Source of the DNA: a virus
Strand: one strand, 5' to 3'
DNA: 48,957 nt
Virus record (IMG/VR): IMGVR_UViG_3300008262_000116
Span: 1 to 48,957 of that record
Shown here: in pieces, positions 7,768 through 17,340 of the stretch
Position numbering within the stretch: position 1 is the stretch's first letter
Layout: every line of letters starts with the position of its first letter
The notes under the pieces: generated by a model
What the model was told of the DNA's origin: nothing
The model's input: the letters and a program-made list of their open reading frames with translations, nothing else
The model's database searches: none
Translations under genes and position numbers: made by a program

Positions 7768-8642
7768 GTAAGTTCTTGGGCACCACCGGTTTAAGTATGG
7801 AGCAAGCAAATACTAATACCCATGTAGCCATGGGTGGAAACTCCCGTTATACAAATTCATTTAGACCTGGTTTTGGTGTTGACATTAATAAATTTTCAGA
7901 GGCGCTCCTTAGAAGGTGGGGTTACACCATAACCCCTGAAAAAATCATGTTACTTAGATCATGGTCCGACAAAGAAGGTACTGGTGGATCATACAACCCA
8001 ATGAACGTAGTCTCTGGCAACAACCGTGTTGATCCGGCTACAGGATACGAACGAGCCGAAACAAACTACAACGTTAACGGTGGTGGCTTGTTCCCTGTGC
8101 AAAACTTTGACAGCTTTTCACAAGGTGTTGAATACACCGCGCTGCACCTAGGTACAAACAACTCCGCATTAATGAGCGTTTTGTCAAAACCCAACCCAAC
8201 GGTTGACGAAATAAGAGGAGTACTATCCGCAGTTGGTAGAAAAACAATGCTAGGAATATTCAATGGTTACGTTGAAAAATCACAAGCTTCTGGATATGAT
8301 ATAAACGCTGCGTTTAACATGACCGGAACATCTGGAGTTCAAAAGATGATATCTGGTATGGACGTTGGTAAAAAAATGGCTGGATTTGCCGGTGATCCTC
8401 AGATGCCAGGTAGTGGTTCAACTTCTCCAGTATCACTTCCAAGTATTATGCCGGTGTCCCAATCGTCTGGAACTTCTTCAGTTGTTCATCAAGGGAGTAC
8501 AGTTACTATATCACCAGTAATAAACTTGCAGACAACTGGTACTGCAGGGAATATAAGTGAGTATGATTTAAGATTAATGGCAAAGAGGATTGCAAAGTTA
8601 ATCGAACAAGAAACAAACCTTGATAAGATCAGGAGAGCGTAA
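7758..8642 (+). CDS. Tail-associated peptidoglycan hydrolase-like protein, 294 aa; likely continuation of the tape measure
   Basis: ATG 7758 overlaps the previous stop by 10 bases. Residues about 40-175 match the wall-hydrolase-like domain seen in actinophage tape measures: FSEALLRRWG, ITPEKIMLLRSWSDKEGTGG, NPMNVV, a VQNFDSFSQGVEYTALHL segment and a helical end. The Glu in SDKEGT would be the presumed catalytic acid. A Ser/Thr/Pro-rich linker and a helical tail (RLMAKRIAKLIEQE) follow. Codons just upstream of the ATG are also protein-like (EEHHLQLAWTKD), so this may be translated as a fusion with the tape measure rather than from its own start. Confidence 0.65.
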   Translation: MSLSKFLGTTGLSMEQANTNTHVAMGGNSRYTNSFRPGFGVDINKFSEALLRRWGYTITPEKIMLLRSWSDKEGTGGSYNPMNVVSGNNRVDPATGYERAETNYNVNGGGLFPVQNFDSFSQGVEYTALHLGTNNSALMSVLSKPNPTVDEIRGVLSAVGRKTMLGIFNGYVEKSQASGYDINAAFNMTGTSGVQKMISGMDVGKKMAGFAGDPQMPGSGSTSPVSLPSIMPVSQSSGTSSVVHQGSTVTISPVINLQTTGTAGNISEYDLRLMAKRIAKLIEQETNLDKIRRA

Positions 8643-8644
8643 GT

Positions 8645-10927
8645 ATGTCTTATAAGACAAGCAGGGACTCACTATTTCAGCAACTACCCCCCGGTGTTAG
8701 GCAGGGTGAGGTAACCAACGATCTAACCGTTGAAAACCAACCATTTTCGTATCCAACAAATATTGCTAGAGTTTCTGATTTTAGTGGACTTGGGCAAGGC
8801 TCCCTATCTAACGCCAATAACCAAAGTGTTACGCTAACGCGTGGGTTTATGAGAAACCTAATGACAGACCTAGGAGAAAACCAACCAAAATTCCCAGATG
8901 TTAGGTGTTTCTTTCAGTTTAACCCTCAAGACATTGAACATGTCATTGAAGCTAGAAAAGACATGTATTTGCCTATTCTTCAAGATCCAAACCAGCTACG
9001 CCAACCAATGGCTGGCAATGCAATGTTCAACTTTGAGCTAATTTTTGACAGAACAATGGAAGTTAACTCAGCCGTGTACAGCACTGTTTCTCAGGGTGGA
9101 GAACCAATTCCTAACACTAAGTCTCCAGGAACCGTGGGGGTGTTTCATGATTTACGTGTTCTGTATTCAATCATAGGTCAAGGTTTAAGTGAAGAGTTGC
9201 TTGAAGCACAGCAGGCAAAACTAAAGAATGACGTTAGACAATTTGCTATAAAAAACTACAACTCTTTAAACCTGCAATACAACTCAGAGACTACCGAGTT
9301 TAAGGCAAACCAAACTCTATTAGACCCGTCAGAAGACACCTATGGTGACGACCCCAATGCGGCAGCAACGGCCAACTTCTTAAATAGCATTGTGTCTAAC
9401 CCCGAATCGTCATCTATAAATACATTCATGGCAGACTTCAACGTAGGGAACTCAGCTTTCTTAATTCCTCAACCATGTCGTGTTGTATTTTCACCAGTGT
9501 TTATGGTTGATGGATTTGTTATGGGTACAAAAGTTTTGTTTACTAAATTTAGTACAAAAATGATCCCTACTCAGTGTAAAGTTTACATAACTATGCAAGC
9601 TACTTATCTTGGATTTGCTAGAGCAAAAACATTTATAACTGAGCAACTTGATGAAACTGCAAGACAAAACACAGAAAACGATAGAATTGCTGTGAGTGAG
9701 TTAGGGTCTGTTGGGTTTGAGCTGTCTGGAGCTGTTTCCGACATTACGGTTGGGTTCTCCAGTGACCCTAGAGTAATAACCAAACCTGGCGATTCCGCAC
9801 AGGGTCAGTACTCTACTGAGATTTATGATTCTATATTAAATGACATTCCAACTACAGTTGGATACGCTTACCAACCTTTTTGGTTATACGCTACCAAGGG
9901 GTTTTGGTACACTCGTCCATCGATTCCAAACTACGCTGGAGCACCAATTGGAACTGGTTCCAAATCAAATATCGCCGTTGATGGTGGTAGTGAGGATTAC
10001 GACCCACTATATATGCTTCAAAGCCCATTAACAGACAGAACACCACACTTTCAACCACAGTTGTCTGTGCGAATTTCTCCTAGCGAAGAAAGCAAAAAAA
10101 GAATAAAAGAAGATGTGTTTGAAAAACTGCAGTCATCTAACCCAAAACTTACTTTTGAAGTAAAAGCACACATATTTGGCCCGTTTGCAACGCAAAACGA
10201 TGCAGACACATTTAACGCAACCAAGATTGGAAAAACCCCTTTCTCTACTTTATCTACTGCTGTTACAGGCTCTGGTCTGTACGTTGGTAAGTATTCTGTT
10301 CGTAAGGAAATTGCCACAGCAGATAAGTGGGATGACTACGCTAAAGATCCGCAAAACTGGACTATGGACATGAAGGCCACCAATGATGACTCAAACAGTC
10401 TAAATACTGCTCCTGACCCAATAACCCCCAGTACTAAAAATGCCCAAAATAAATCTGTAGCAGATGAAGCAGACGCCAGAGTTGCAGCAGCTTATTCTGG
10501 CGCGTTGATCGACTTTCCTAGTAAAACACCTGAAATAAACACAGCTATAGAAAACACACAAAGGCTTTATTACGACGGGCTATCATCAAAAGTTGAAAAA
10601 ATTAATCCAGACTGGAGCGGTCCGGATATAAACTTTAGAGGGTTAGTTGGAATGCCACAAGAGGTATATCAAATAACAGTAGAGAATGGTGGAGATAGAT
10701 TAGACTCTCTACTACAGTTAGTAGACAATGTACACGGACTAAGCTCCAAGTATTTCTCTATAGTAGTTGATGCAGTAATTGTGTATGAAATTGAAACGGC
10801 AGCTGGTGTATATAAGAAGGCTTCTCCAGGAGGGGTTAGAAGCACCGCTGTTAAATTAGGTAGTGACTTTGGTTTTACAACTTCATTGAACTTGGGATGG
10901 GGGTCGTTGGCTGTTCTGCCAATTTAA
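8645..10927 (+). CDS. Large tail/baseplate structural protein, 760 aa
   Basis: ATG 8645 comes 3 bases after the previous stop. The N-terminal part contains FQFNPQDIEHVIEARKD, an LQDPNQLRQPMAG turn and FNFELIFDR. This arrangement recurs in phage baseplate hub-side proteins encoded directly before a LysM-like protein. The rest is beta-rich with long polar loops and no membrane segment. It sits between tape measure/hydrolase and the LysM-like and gpD-like hub genes, so a baseplate hub or tail-tip component is most likely. The exact homologue in model phages is not clear. Confidence 0.65.
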   Translation: MSYKTSRDSLFQQLPPGVRQGEVTNDLTVENQPFSYPTNIARVSDFSGLGQGSLSNANNQSVTLTRGFMRNLMTDLGENQPKFPDVRCFFQFNPQDIEHVIEARKDMYLPILQDPNQLRQPMAGNAMFNFELIFDRTMEVNSAVYSTVSQGGEPIPNTKSPGTVGVFHDLRVLYSIIGQGLSEELLEAQQAKLKNDVRQFAIKNYNSLNLQYNSETTEFKANQTLLDPSEDTYGDDPNAAATANFLNSIVSNPESSSINTFMADFNVGNSAFLIPQPCRVVFSPVFMVDGFVMGTKVLFTKFSTKMIPTQCKVYITMQATYLGFARAKTFITEQLDETARQNTENDRIAVSELGSVGFELSGAVSDITVGFSSDPRVITKPGDSAQGQYSTEIYDSILNDIPTTVGYAYQPFWLYATKGFWYTRPSIPNYAGAPIGTGSKSNIAVDGGSEDYDPLYMLQSPLTDRTPHFQPQLSVRISPSEESKKRIKEDVFEKLQSSNPKLTFEVKAHIFGPFATQNDADTFNATKIGKTPFSTLSTAVTGSGLYVGKYSVRKEIATADKWDDYAKDPQNWTMDMKATNDDSNSLNTAPDPITPSTKNAQNKSVADEADARVAAAYSGALIDFPSKTPEINTAIENTQRLYYDGLSSKVEKINPDWSGPDINFRGLVGMPQEVYQITVENGGDRLDSLLQLVDNVHGLSSKYFSIVVDAVIVYEIETAAGVYKKASPGGVRSTAVKLGSDFGFTTSLNLGWGSLAVLPI

Positions 10928-10930
10928 ACT

Positions 10931-11176
10931 ATGAAGACAAAATACTTTTCTACTGATAGATACTCTTTAGACAGTTCTGGTCAAACTGCTTCAAGAACTA
11001 GGTTTGTTGCAAGTGGGTACTCTGTGTACACATCAGTCACCGGAGATACCTTTATGTCCTTAAGTATCAGATTTTTAGGGGATCAATCTCGTTATTGGGA
11101 AATCGCAGACATTAATCCTCAAGTTGAATGGCCCGATAGAATACCAATTGGTACAACACTTAGGATTCCAATATGA
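10931..11176 (+). CDS. LysM-like baseplate protein (tail protein X / gp53-type), 81 aa
   Basis: After about 30 residues the protein is a LysM-like module: SVYTSVTGDTFMSLSIRFLG, then DQSRYWEIADINP, ending IPIGTTLRIPI. This is the pattern of phage tail protein X and T4 gp53-like proteins, where the module binds other baseplate proteins rather than peptidoglycan. ATG 10931 follows the previous stop by 3 bases. The stop overlaps the next start as ATGA. The position right before the gpD-like hub protein is typical. Confidence 0.8.
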   Translation: MKTKYFSTDRYSLDSSGQTASRTRFVASGYSVYTSVTGDTFMSLSIRFLGDQSRYWEIADINPQVEWPDRIPIGTTLRIPI

Positions 11177-12336
11177 TTGGCCCTTCTATAAACAAGTTTT
11201 CTGCAAGCTGCAGATTCCAAATACACGGAGTACCATTAGACCACACGACTATTATTGAATACGAACTTTCGTTGTCCGAGAACAAACACGACTTATTAAT
11301 CGTAACTATGGCTGGCGTTCCAGCAGCCGCAGTAACTGATTACATAGGAGTACCCGTAACTTTTTCCCTTGGAGAGGGTGTGGGGACATCACAACAGTTT
11401 GTTGGGTATGTTTCGTATGTTGAACCAATGCATAACGCAAAAGACGGGCTGATCAACAAAAGCCCAATACAGCTAGCAAAGGTGTACTGCATTGGGGCAT
11501 CAATGGTCATGAAAGAAGTAAGATCAAAAGTATGGGAAACCCCTACACTTACAGAGATCGTTACTTTTATATCAGACACTCATGGATTTAGCGTTGATTA
11601 CCCTAAGGACTCCTATAAGCCTGTCCGTCTAGTTCAGTCAAACGAAAGCGACTGGTCGTTTTTAAATAGAGTCTGCAAGAAGTTTGGTTTGTCATTTTCT
11701 CTACACGGAACACACCTTCATCTGTGGGACAGAAACAAATTTACTGGCAGAGCATCGTCTTACCATAGAGCTTTAACTAGCAATAGGACTCAAGAAAACA
11801 GGCCATTCTATGTGCTTAATTTTGAAGCAACCCTAGGAAAGATCTCGTCTTCGGGAGACCGCAGTCGAAATGTGGTTACTGTTTTGGATTCACAAAATAA
11901 CATACATGTAGTAGTAGACGAAACCTCTGAGTACTTTCCCGGATCGACTGATTCGCCTAAGTTATTTAAAAAACCTCTTACGCTATCTCTGAACTCTTTA
12001 GAAGAGGGTGTTAGAACTATAGATTCATACGACAAGTACAACTCAATTTACAATGCAAAACTTAACGTAATGTATGGCGGAGGAGCTGTGCCTGGTGGCA
12101 TACTTTATCTTGATGGGTTTGACTCAAAGTTCGATGGGTTCTGGTATATATCTGACGTAACTCATTTTGTTAAATCAGAGAACTATGTAACAGAGTTAAT
12201 CCTGGCAAAATCAGATGAGTTTAACCAGGTTGTTGATACTTCCAATGTCACTACATTTCAAATACCACCGGAGTACAAGATGAGTTTTAATGAAGAATGG
12301 ATTGCTAGCACAGCTAGGGTGTTGGAATATGCCTAG
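11173..12336 (+). CDS. Baseplate hub protein (gpD/gp27-like), 387 aa
   Basis: The N-terminal half has features of the late-control-D and gp27 fold: CRFQIHGVPLDHTT, a strand pair EYELSLSENKHDLLIVTM, FVGYVSYVEP, then LTEIVTFISDTHGFSVDYP and SNESDWSFLNRVCKKFGLSF, a helix-turn region conserved in hub proteins. The C-terminal half is beta-rich, with GGAVPGGILYLDGFDSKFDG before a closing strand. Such proteins form the trimeric adaptor between tube and spike. ATG 11173 overlaps the LysM-like gene and the end overlaps the spike gene by 8 bases, so the three are probably made together. Confidence 0.85.
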   Translation: MIGPSINKFSASCRFQIHGVPLDHTTIIEYELSLSENKHDLLIVTMAGVPAAAVTDYIGVPVTFSLGEGVGTSQQFVGYVSYVEPMHNAKDGLINKSPIQLAKVYCIGASMVMKEVRSKVWETPTLTEIVTFISDTHGFSVDYPKDSYKPVRLVQSNESDWSFLNRVCKKFGLSFSLHGTHLHLWDRNKFTGRASSYHRALTSNRTQENRPFYVLNFEATLGKISSSGDRSRNVVTVLDSQNNIHVVVDETSEYFPGSTDSPKLFKKPLTLSLNSLEEGVRTIDSYDKYNSIYNAKLNVMYGGGAVPGGILYLDGFDSKFDGFWYISDVTHFVKSENYVTELILAKSDEFNQVVDTSNVTTFQIPPEYKMSFNEEWIASTARVLEYA

Positions 12337-12562
12337 CTCAGATATAACACTGCACAGGGCCCTTGTGGTTAGGGTATCTGGGGATGAAGTATACGTAAAG
12401 ATCCCAAGCGTACTTGGGGCAAATGAGTCAATAGCGTTACACACCCCCAAGACCCCGGCAGTTAGCTGGCCCCCTGTTGATGGTAACCAGTTAATTGTTG
12501 CAGTTGAAGGTGAGAACTTTAATAAAGTTTACGCTATAGCAAATATTGACACTGGTATATAG
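12329..12562 (+). CDS. Baseplate spike OB-domain protein (gp5/gpV N-terminal-like), 77 aa
   Basis: I chose ATG 12329 (MPSSDITLHRALV), which overlaps the hub gene stop by 8 bases. Upstream in-frame codons lie inside the hub gene. The protein is a short OB-fold-like barrel: ALVVRVSGDEVYVKIPSVLG, a central PAVSWPPVDGNQLIVAVEGE, then VYAIANI. That order of strands matches the OB domain of gp5 and gpV-type spikes and of Afp8-like proteins, without a lysozyme or needle domain. A separate spike tip is not recognised in the window. Confidence 0.65.
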   Translation: MPSSDITLHRALVVRVSGDEVYVKIPSVLGANESIALHTPKTPAVSWPPVDGNQLIVAVEGENFNKVYAIANIDTGI

Positions 12563-12574
12563 TTTGGAGTAACC

Positions 12575-12973
12575 ATGAAGTCTATAAAGATACCGTTTTC
12601 GTTCGTAGGTGGGAAGATAAACTCCACAACGGACGAGGGTACTATCGCCAACCAAAAAATAGAGGCTGTGTTAACCACAATGCGTGGAGAACGTATTTTA
12701 AACCAAACGTTCGGCAGCGACATGAAACTACTTGTAAATGATACACCTAATGAAATTATTTTAGCTGATGCTAAAATAGAAGCTATATATGACTTAAAGG
12801 GTCAGGTGTCGGGTGCTCAAATAATTGATATGAATTTTGACCTTGATTCACTGACTAGCGATGACCCAACTTTAAATGTATATGTTACATACAAACTACC
12901 ACTAGGAAACTATAGGACTGGGAGAGTTAAACTGGCTGTTCCTGGGTTAATTACAGAAGATACGATTGTGTAG
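12575..12973 (+). CDS. Baseplate wedge protein, GPW/gp25 family, 132 aa
   Basis: Family pattern: IPFSFVGGKI at the start, then IANQKIEAVLTTMRGERILNQTFGSDM, where the TxxGERxxNxxFG motif is diagnostic of gp25-like wedge proteins. A VTYKLPLGNY strand follows. Length is typical. gp25 proteins join sheath initiation to the wedge. ATG 12575 is preceded by a weak GGAG site at 12565-12568 and stands 12 bases after the OB gene, directly before the gpJ-like gene as in many contractile systems. Confidence 0.9.
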   Translation: MKSIKIPFSFVGGKINSTTDEGTIANQKIEAVLTTMRGERILNQTFGSDMKLLVNDTPNEIILADAKIEAIYDLKGQVSGAQIIDMNFDLDSLTSDDPTLNVYVTYKLPLGNYRTGRVKLAVPGLITEDTIV

Positions 12974-12980
12974 GTAACTA

Positions 12981-14453
12981 ATGACATCTGACCAAACATT
13001 TAATTACGCAAGTAGGACCTACGGTACTATCCGCCAGGACTTACTTGCTAGAGCTTCTACAGTAGCCCCAGAATGGACTGACAGAGACGCGTCTGATTTT
13101 GGTATGTTATTTGTAGACCTATGGTCGTATATCGGGGACATAGTTCACTATTACATTGACCGCACCGGTAGGGAATCCTTTATCTCCACAGCAACACAAA
13201 GAGAGAGCTTGTTGGCCTATGCCAACATGTTTGGGTACAAGCCAAGCGGTCGTGAATCTGCAAGAGGTTCTGTATATATAGCAAACTCTTCCAGTGCTTC
13301 TGCGTATACGCTACCTATTAACTCTCAACTTCGCGCAAACTTTGACAATGTTAACTACAATTTTTACACCACAAACGCTATAACCATAGCCCCAGGAACG
13401 GTAGAAGAAGTTGAAGTCGTTGAAGGAAAGCTAGTCACCAACGACGTATTAACTACCTCATCCTCCGGTTCTCCCAACCAGTCGTACATCCTAACTACTA
13501 CTGATCCAGCGATATCTTCAATAGAGATAACCGTAACAGAAGACGGTGTAGATGTCCCATACCTACAGTACGCTGACATATCAGACATGTCTAGTGGGTC
13601 TAGAGGGTTTATAGTTAAACTAACGTCCGCTGGAACAGTTCAGGTTAGTTTTGGTAACCGTATTAACGGGTTTGTTCCACCAGCTGGATCTAAGATAACA
13701 GCTTCCTACACTAGAAGCTCCGGGGTTAATGGCAACTTAGGAGCTAACCTAATTTCTTCTTTTGTGGAAAACCACCCAAGTTACATTACGATCTCATCAT
13801 CGACAGCTACCACCAGCGGTACAAACGGTGAGACTGCGGAAAGCTTAAAGTCAAATATCATTTCATCAATACGCACACAGGATAGAGCTGTGACCCTACA
13901 GGACTACGCGGACATTGCTAAAACGGTTTCTGGGGTATACAAAGCTATCTCTTCGTATACACCATCTGCCCTGGGCAGCTCAGCTGGGGCATCGGTAACA
14001 ATCTACGCACTACCGTTTGTCAGTGACTTCCTGACTACCACTAGCTATTCAATAACCGTTCCAACAACTTTAAAAAATGACGTTATAGAAAAGTTGACCC
14101 CAAGAAGTATGATTGGCGTAACACCCGTAGCAGCTAGTACTGTGACTTTAAGACGATTAGACATAACTGCGTCTATACAAGTTTCCGAAGGGTTCGTTAG
14201 TAGCTGGGTCGAAGCAAATGTTAGAAACGCCATTGATGGGCTATTTACATTTGATAATGCAGACTTTGGAAAAGAGATTCGTAGGGGAGAGGTATACAAA
14301 TTGTTGATGAATCTTACAGGGGTTGACTACATCGAAATATCTGACTTTTCGATAGAAGATGGTTCTAATACAGTAAACGCAGTGCTTGACCCTACACATA
14401 TTCTCAGAAAGGGCAATATAACATTGACGTTTGCTGGAGGGATGGGTAGCTAA
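12981..14453 (+). CDS. Baseplate J-like protein (gp6-like wedge), 490 aa
   Basis: The N-terminus has the classical start FNYASRTYGTIRQDLLARAS, then PEWTDRDASDFGMLFVDLWSY, then DIVHYYIDRTGRESFI and ATQRESLLAYANMFGYKP. This matches the baseplate J/gp6 family that builds the wedge ring around the hub. The middle is beta-rich (NGFVPPAGSKI, NGETAESLKSNI), and TQDRAVTLQDYADIAKTVSGV is the conserved central helix region. ATG 12981 lies 8 bases after the gp25-like gene. Length fits the family. Confidence 0.92.
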   Translation: MTSDQTFNYASRTYGTIRQDLLARASTVAPEWTDRDASDFGMLFVDLWSYIGDIVHYYIDRTGRESFISTATQRESLLAYANMFGYKPSGRESARGSVYIANSSSASAYTLPINSQLRANFDNVNYNFYTTNAITIAPGTVEEVEVVEGKLVTNDVLTTSSSGSPNQSYILTTTDPAISSIEITVTEDGVDVPYLQYADISDMSSGSRGFIVKLTSAGTVQVSFGNRINGFVPPAGSKITASYTRSSGVNGNLGANLISSFVENHPSYITISSSTATTSGTNGETAESLKSNIISSIRTQDRAVTLQDYADIAKTVSGVYKAISSYTPSALGSSAGASVTIYALPFVSDFLTTTSYSITVPTTLKNDVIEKLTPRSMIGVTPVAASTVTLRRLDITASIQVSEGFVSSWVEANVRNAIDGLFTFDNADFGKEIRRGEVYKLLMNLTGVDYIEISDFSIEDGSNTVNAVLDPTHILRKGNITLTFAGGMGS

Positions 14454-14456
14454 CTA

Positions 14457-16253
14457 ATGGCCCGCAAATCTTTCGTAGTACGCAGCTCTGCACCAAGTGG
14501 TGGTTCTTATCTACAGTATTATCCAGGTGGTGTTGGGGCATCACTGGGGTCTGCTAGCGCTACGGGTTCTGCTTCAGCAGCGTACATACGTGGTGACGGA
14601 GTTCAAGCTAGACCAACACTTGGTACAGCTGTACCTGTTGGTAATGTTCTTTATAACGCAGCGTACTTTGAAGCAGTGGCGTCTAGCTACCAAGAAACCA
14701 CTCTTACATGGGATCTTACCTTGTACGACACAGACCCATCAAACCCAGGTTTGGTAAAACCGTATTCGGTTTTAATTGTGTACTCTAATTATGGGTGCCC
14801 AGATACTATCTCAGAGGGATTTGTTCTAGTTGAAACTAGAGATTCAAAAAAGCATGTGCATACACCAGTATTAGGTAGCTGGGCGTACTACTCAATGTTC
14901 ATTAGGTACCGCTCACACGATGGTGATGACTACTACGAAATCGTGTCAAAGATCCCAGTGCTGCTACCGGTTGACCAAGATTCTTTGGAAGATCTTTACT
15001 CAAAAATTCCTGAGCACTATCGAGCCTTGGATGAGAATAGTTCTGGGGATCTTCGTAAGTTCCTGTCTATATTTAGTTGGGACTTAGACAAAATAAAGTC
15101 AACACTTAGACATTCCCTATCGATGCGCGACCCGTTAGTAGCGGATGAAGAATTACTAAACTATGTCGCTCAGGATCTAGGAGTTACCCTACAAACTAAT
15201 GACGTTGGATCTCAGAGACTTAGAGACTACTTAGTTAACTTCTCTAGACTAAAGAAGAGAGCGGGGTCTAAGTCTTCGATAGAAGCACACCTAGAAGCTC
15301 TGTGTGGGGCTGACGTTGAGATAAACGATACCTTAAAGACTATAAGTGTTTACCCGCAAAGAGTTAACCTTCTCTATGATCCAGCATTTGTAAATGGGGT
15401 TGCGTCGGGTATCGATGGTGGTGAGCCCACTGTTAGTAACAGCGCAATCTCGTATGATTCTGGTGTATTAGGTGAAGCCCAAACTATTTTTTATGACGGT
15501 GGAGACACGCCCACAACTACTCTGAGTTCGGGAACAGCCACGACAGAGCGATGGGTAAGCTTTCCAGACCCTACCAATGCCCTCTACTCTTATTTAGAGA
15601 CAGCTTCTACCGCTTCTCCGGGAAGCCCCAAGTACGTAAAAGTAACAGGTGGGGACATCCTATACTTCTCAATCTCAGTACCAACAGAAAGCGACGTTGC
15701 TGACTACGTAGAAGATTCTATTCAGTCAGTATCGTTCTACTACGCTGGAGGAGCATCAGGTGGGTCAGCCAACTTGATAACCACAGACATCACTGCTCAA
15801 GAGTATGCTGGGAAGAAGTACTGGAGATTAGAAGTTCCAAGCAGTGTTACTACCTACACAAACGCAGTTCTTAGTATTAAGTTTGCAAACAGCGTTGGTA
15901 GCTTTTCCATATCATACGCTGACTTTAAATACGCCCTTCTTGAAAGAAACACAATTGGTGAATACTTTGATGGTAACACCGTACGGGGCGGATGGTTGAT
16001 TGGTTCTACTGGGTCGATATCTGACTACAGGTGGAAGGGCACCCCAAATGATTCTCAGTCAGTATTCTCGTCAAACTGGGCAAAAACACAGAACGTTATA
16101 GACAGACTTCTGCAGTATATTATTCCTGTTACAGAGTCCATATCGTCTGGAACACTGTATAGTAACGGGTACTATAAGACTACCGGTGGTTCTATAACAA
16201 AACTACCAACTTACAAGTACACTTTTACATACGACAAAATACCGGGAGAATAA
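14457..16253 (+). CDS. Baseplate wedge protein with tail protein I (gpI-like) domain, 598 aa
   Basis: The first 165 residues are an extra beta-rich domain. From about residue 165 a gpI-like region begins: DSLEDLYSKIPEHYRALD, FLSIFSWDLDKIKSTLRHSL, LLNYVAQDLGVTL, and RLRDYLVNFSRLKKRAGSKS followed by IEAHLEALCG. This matches phage tail protein I and related wedge proteins, including the KKRAGS turn. The C-terminal half is Ser/Thr/Tyr-rich, beta-structured, and may contact fibres. It follows gpJ as in P2-like and many actinophage tails. ATG 14457 comes 3 bases after the previous stop. Confidence 0.85.
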   Translation: MARKSFVVRSSAPSGGSYLQYYPGGVGASLGSASATGSASAAYIRGDGVQARPTLGTAVPVGNVLYNAAYFEAVASSYQETTLTWDLTLYDTDPSNPGLVKPYSVLIVYSNYGCPDTISEGFVLVETRDSKKHVHTPVLGSWAYYSMFIRYRSHDGDDYYEIVSKIPVLLPVDQDSLEDLYSKIPEHYRALDENSSGDLRKFLSIFSWDLDKIKSTLRHSLSMRDPLVADEELLNYVAQDLGVTLQTNDVGSQRLRDYLVNFSRLKKRAGSKSSIEAHLEALCGADVEINDTLKTISVYPQRVNLLYDPAFVNGVASGIDGGEPTVSNSAISYDSGVLGEAQTIFYDGGDTPTTTLSSGTATTERWVSFPDPTNALYSYLETASTASPGSPKYVKVTGGDILYFSISVPTESDVADYVEDSIQSVSFYYAGGASGGSANLITTDITAQEYAGKKYWRLEVPSSVTTYTNAVLSIKFANSVGSFSISYADFKYALLERNTIGEYFDGNTVRGGWLIGSTGSISDYRWKGTPNDSQSVFSSNWAKTQNVIDRLLQYIIPVTESISSGTLYSNGYYKTTGGSITKLPTYKYTFTYDKIPGE

Positions 16254-16254
16254 G

Positions 16255-16509
16255 ATGGAGCTACTCATAGCTAGTTTAGCTGTGTACAAGATATTGCAGT
16301 TTATTGATTCTCTGCTTCCCAAAGAGGCAATGCCATGGGTGAAGCTCCTAGCCTCTCTAGTGCTTTCATACGGTGTATGTGTGGTTATGAAGGTAGAGAA
16401 TATTTTTGTAAGTGGTGCTGCAGTAGCTGCCATATCTGGTACAGTTCACTCAGTTCTCCGATTACTAACGCTTCTTGGAGACTCCGCTTACAGAAAAAAC
16501 ATTAGATAG
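16255..16509 (+). CDS. Small membrane protein, possible holin, 84 aa
   Basis: ATG 16255 starts one base after the gpI-like stop. Three hydrophobic stretches are visible: about residues 2-19 (LLIASLAVYKILQFIDSL), 27-45 (WVKLLASLVLSYGVCVVM) and 50-72 (FVSGAAVAAISGTVHSVL). The C-terminus is basic (YRKNIR). Size, hydrophobicity and position at the end of the tail operon fit a holin. However, the only lysozyme-like gene with an export signal is 30 kb away, so another membrane role is possible. Confidence 0.5.
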   Translation: MELLIASLAVYKILQFIDSLLPKEAMPWVKLLASLVLSYGVCVVMKVENIFVSGAAVAAISGTVHSVLRLLTLLGDSAYRKNIR

Positions 16510-16517
16510 GAGCTAAC

Positions 16518-17318
16518 TTGAGTAAGAGTTCGACTTACGGGATTCTAGGAACGTCAGATGTGCCTAGAGAAGTCATTGTGGCGTCACTGTCCGATAGTGG
16601 TAACGCACAGTACATCATTCCTTGGTACGGCACCAAAAAGATATCACCAGCTCTTGAGTATGTGTATGACTGGCTCATTGACAATGAGATCAACTACCAA
16701 GTAGTTGAGTCTACGGAAGGACGCCCATTACCAAATGCAATTAAAAAGCTGGCCACGGAAGTAACCCAAGCCGATGCAGTAGACATAGAGATCATGATGT
16801 GCCTCAAAAAGCATGAGGACAGCGCTGCGTTGATCATGTGGGATGAGGAGAACCCTCAGAGATCATTGTTCCTTGCCTCAACAGCAATTAGCATGGGCAT
16901 CCAATCATTGGAGCTTACAAACGGGTTGGTTCCCATCATTGTTGAGGACTCTGACTTGATTGTGTCTTCAAACAACGACGACACATCAAAAATGCAGATT
17001 GTTGCAAAGAGCAATGCAGAAGCGCACATTGACACTCTTCTAGATCTAGACACGAGCAGCTTTGACAGAGAAACTTTAGAAGTGATGCCAGCAGTGTCGG
17101 TTAAGCGTATGGCAGCAAATGCTGGGTTTGATGTGAAGACTAAGGAAGAAGCCATCAACGCCCTAACAGGTGGTGTTGCTGAGGAACCAAAATCAAAGTT
17201 TGATGTTGGCACGGTTCTACTGATGTTCAACGATGGTACAGAACTTGGGTTCTCGATGAATAAGGATCTTCTACAGAAGATCATGGATGTAGTCTTAGAG
17301 TATCAATCAAACTTGTAA
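16518..17318 (+). CDS. Hypothetical protein, 266 aa
   Basis: The start is TTG 16518, eight bases after a TAGGAG site. The protein is soluble and acidic. The first 90 residues look alpha/beta (YGILGTSDVPREVIVASLSD, LEYVYDWLIDNEINYQVVE) and resemble a nucleotide-binding-like fold without a motif I can name. The C-terminal third has a helical region ending in VAEEPKSKFDV, then a strand-helix tail. It is the last gene of the rightward tail block and is followed by the bidirectional terminator. Function unknown. Confidence 0.55.
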   Translation: MSKSSTYGILGTSDVPREVIVASLSDSGNAQYIIPWYGTKKISPALEYVYDWLIDNEINYQVVESTEGRPLPNAIKKLATEVTQADAVDIEIMMCLKKHEDSAALIMWDEENPQRSLFLASTAISMGIQSLELTNGLVPIIVEDSDLIVSSNNDDTSKMQIVAKSNAEAHIDTLLDLDTSSFDRETLEVMPAVSVKRMAANAGFDVKTKEEAINALTGGVAEEPKSKFDVGTVLLMFNDGTELGFSMNKDLLQKIMDVVLEYQSNL

Positions 17319-17340
17319 GAGTTTCTGACACAAAGAGAAA

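Noticed and set aside
16856-17284. 142-codon - strand ORF opposite the 266-residue gene
   Set aside because: It lies wholly inside a well-supported + strand gene with a good start and its composition (high Ser/Thr/Ile) is that of an antisense shadow.
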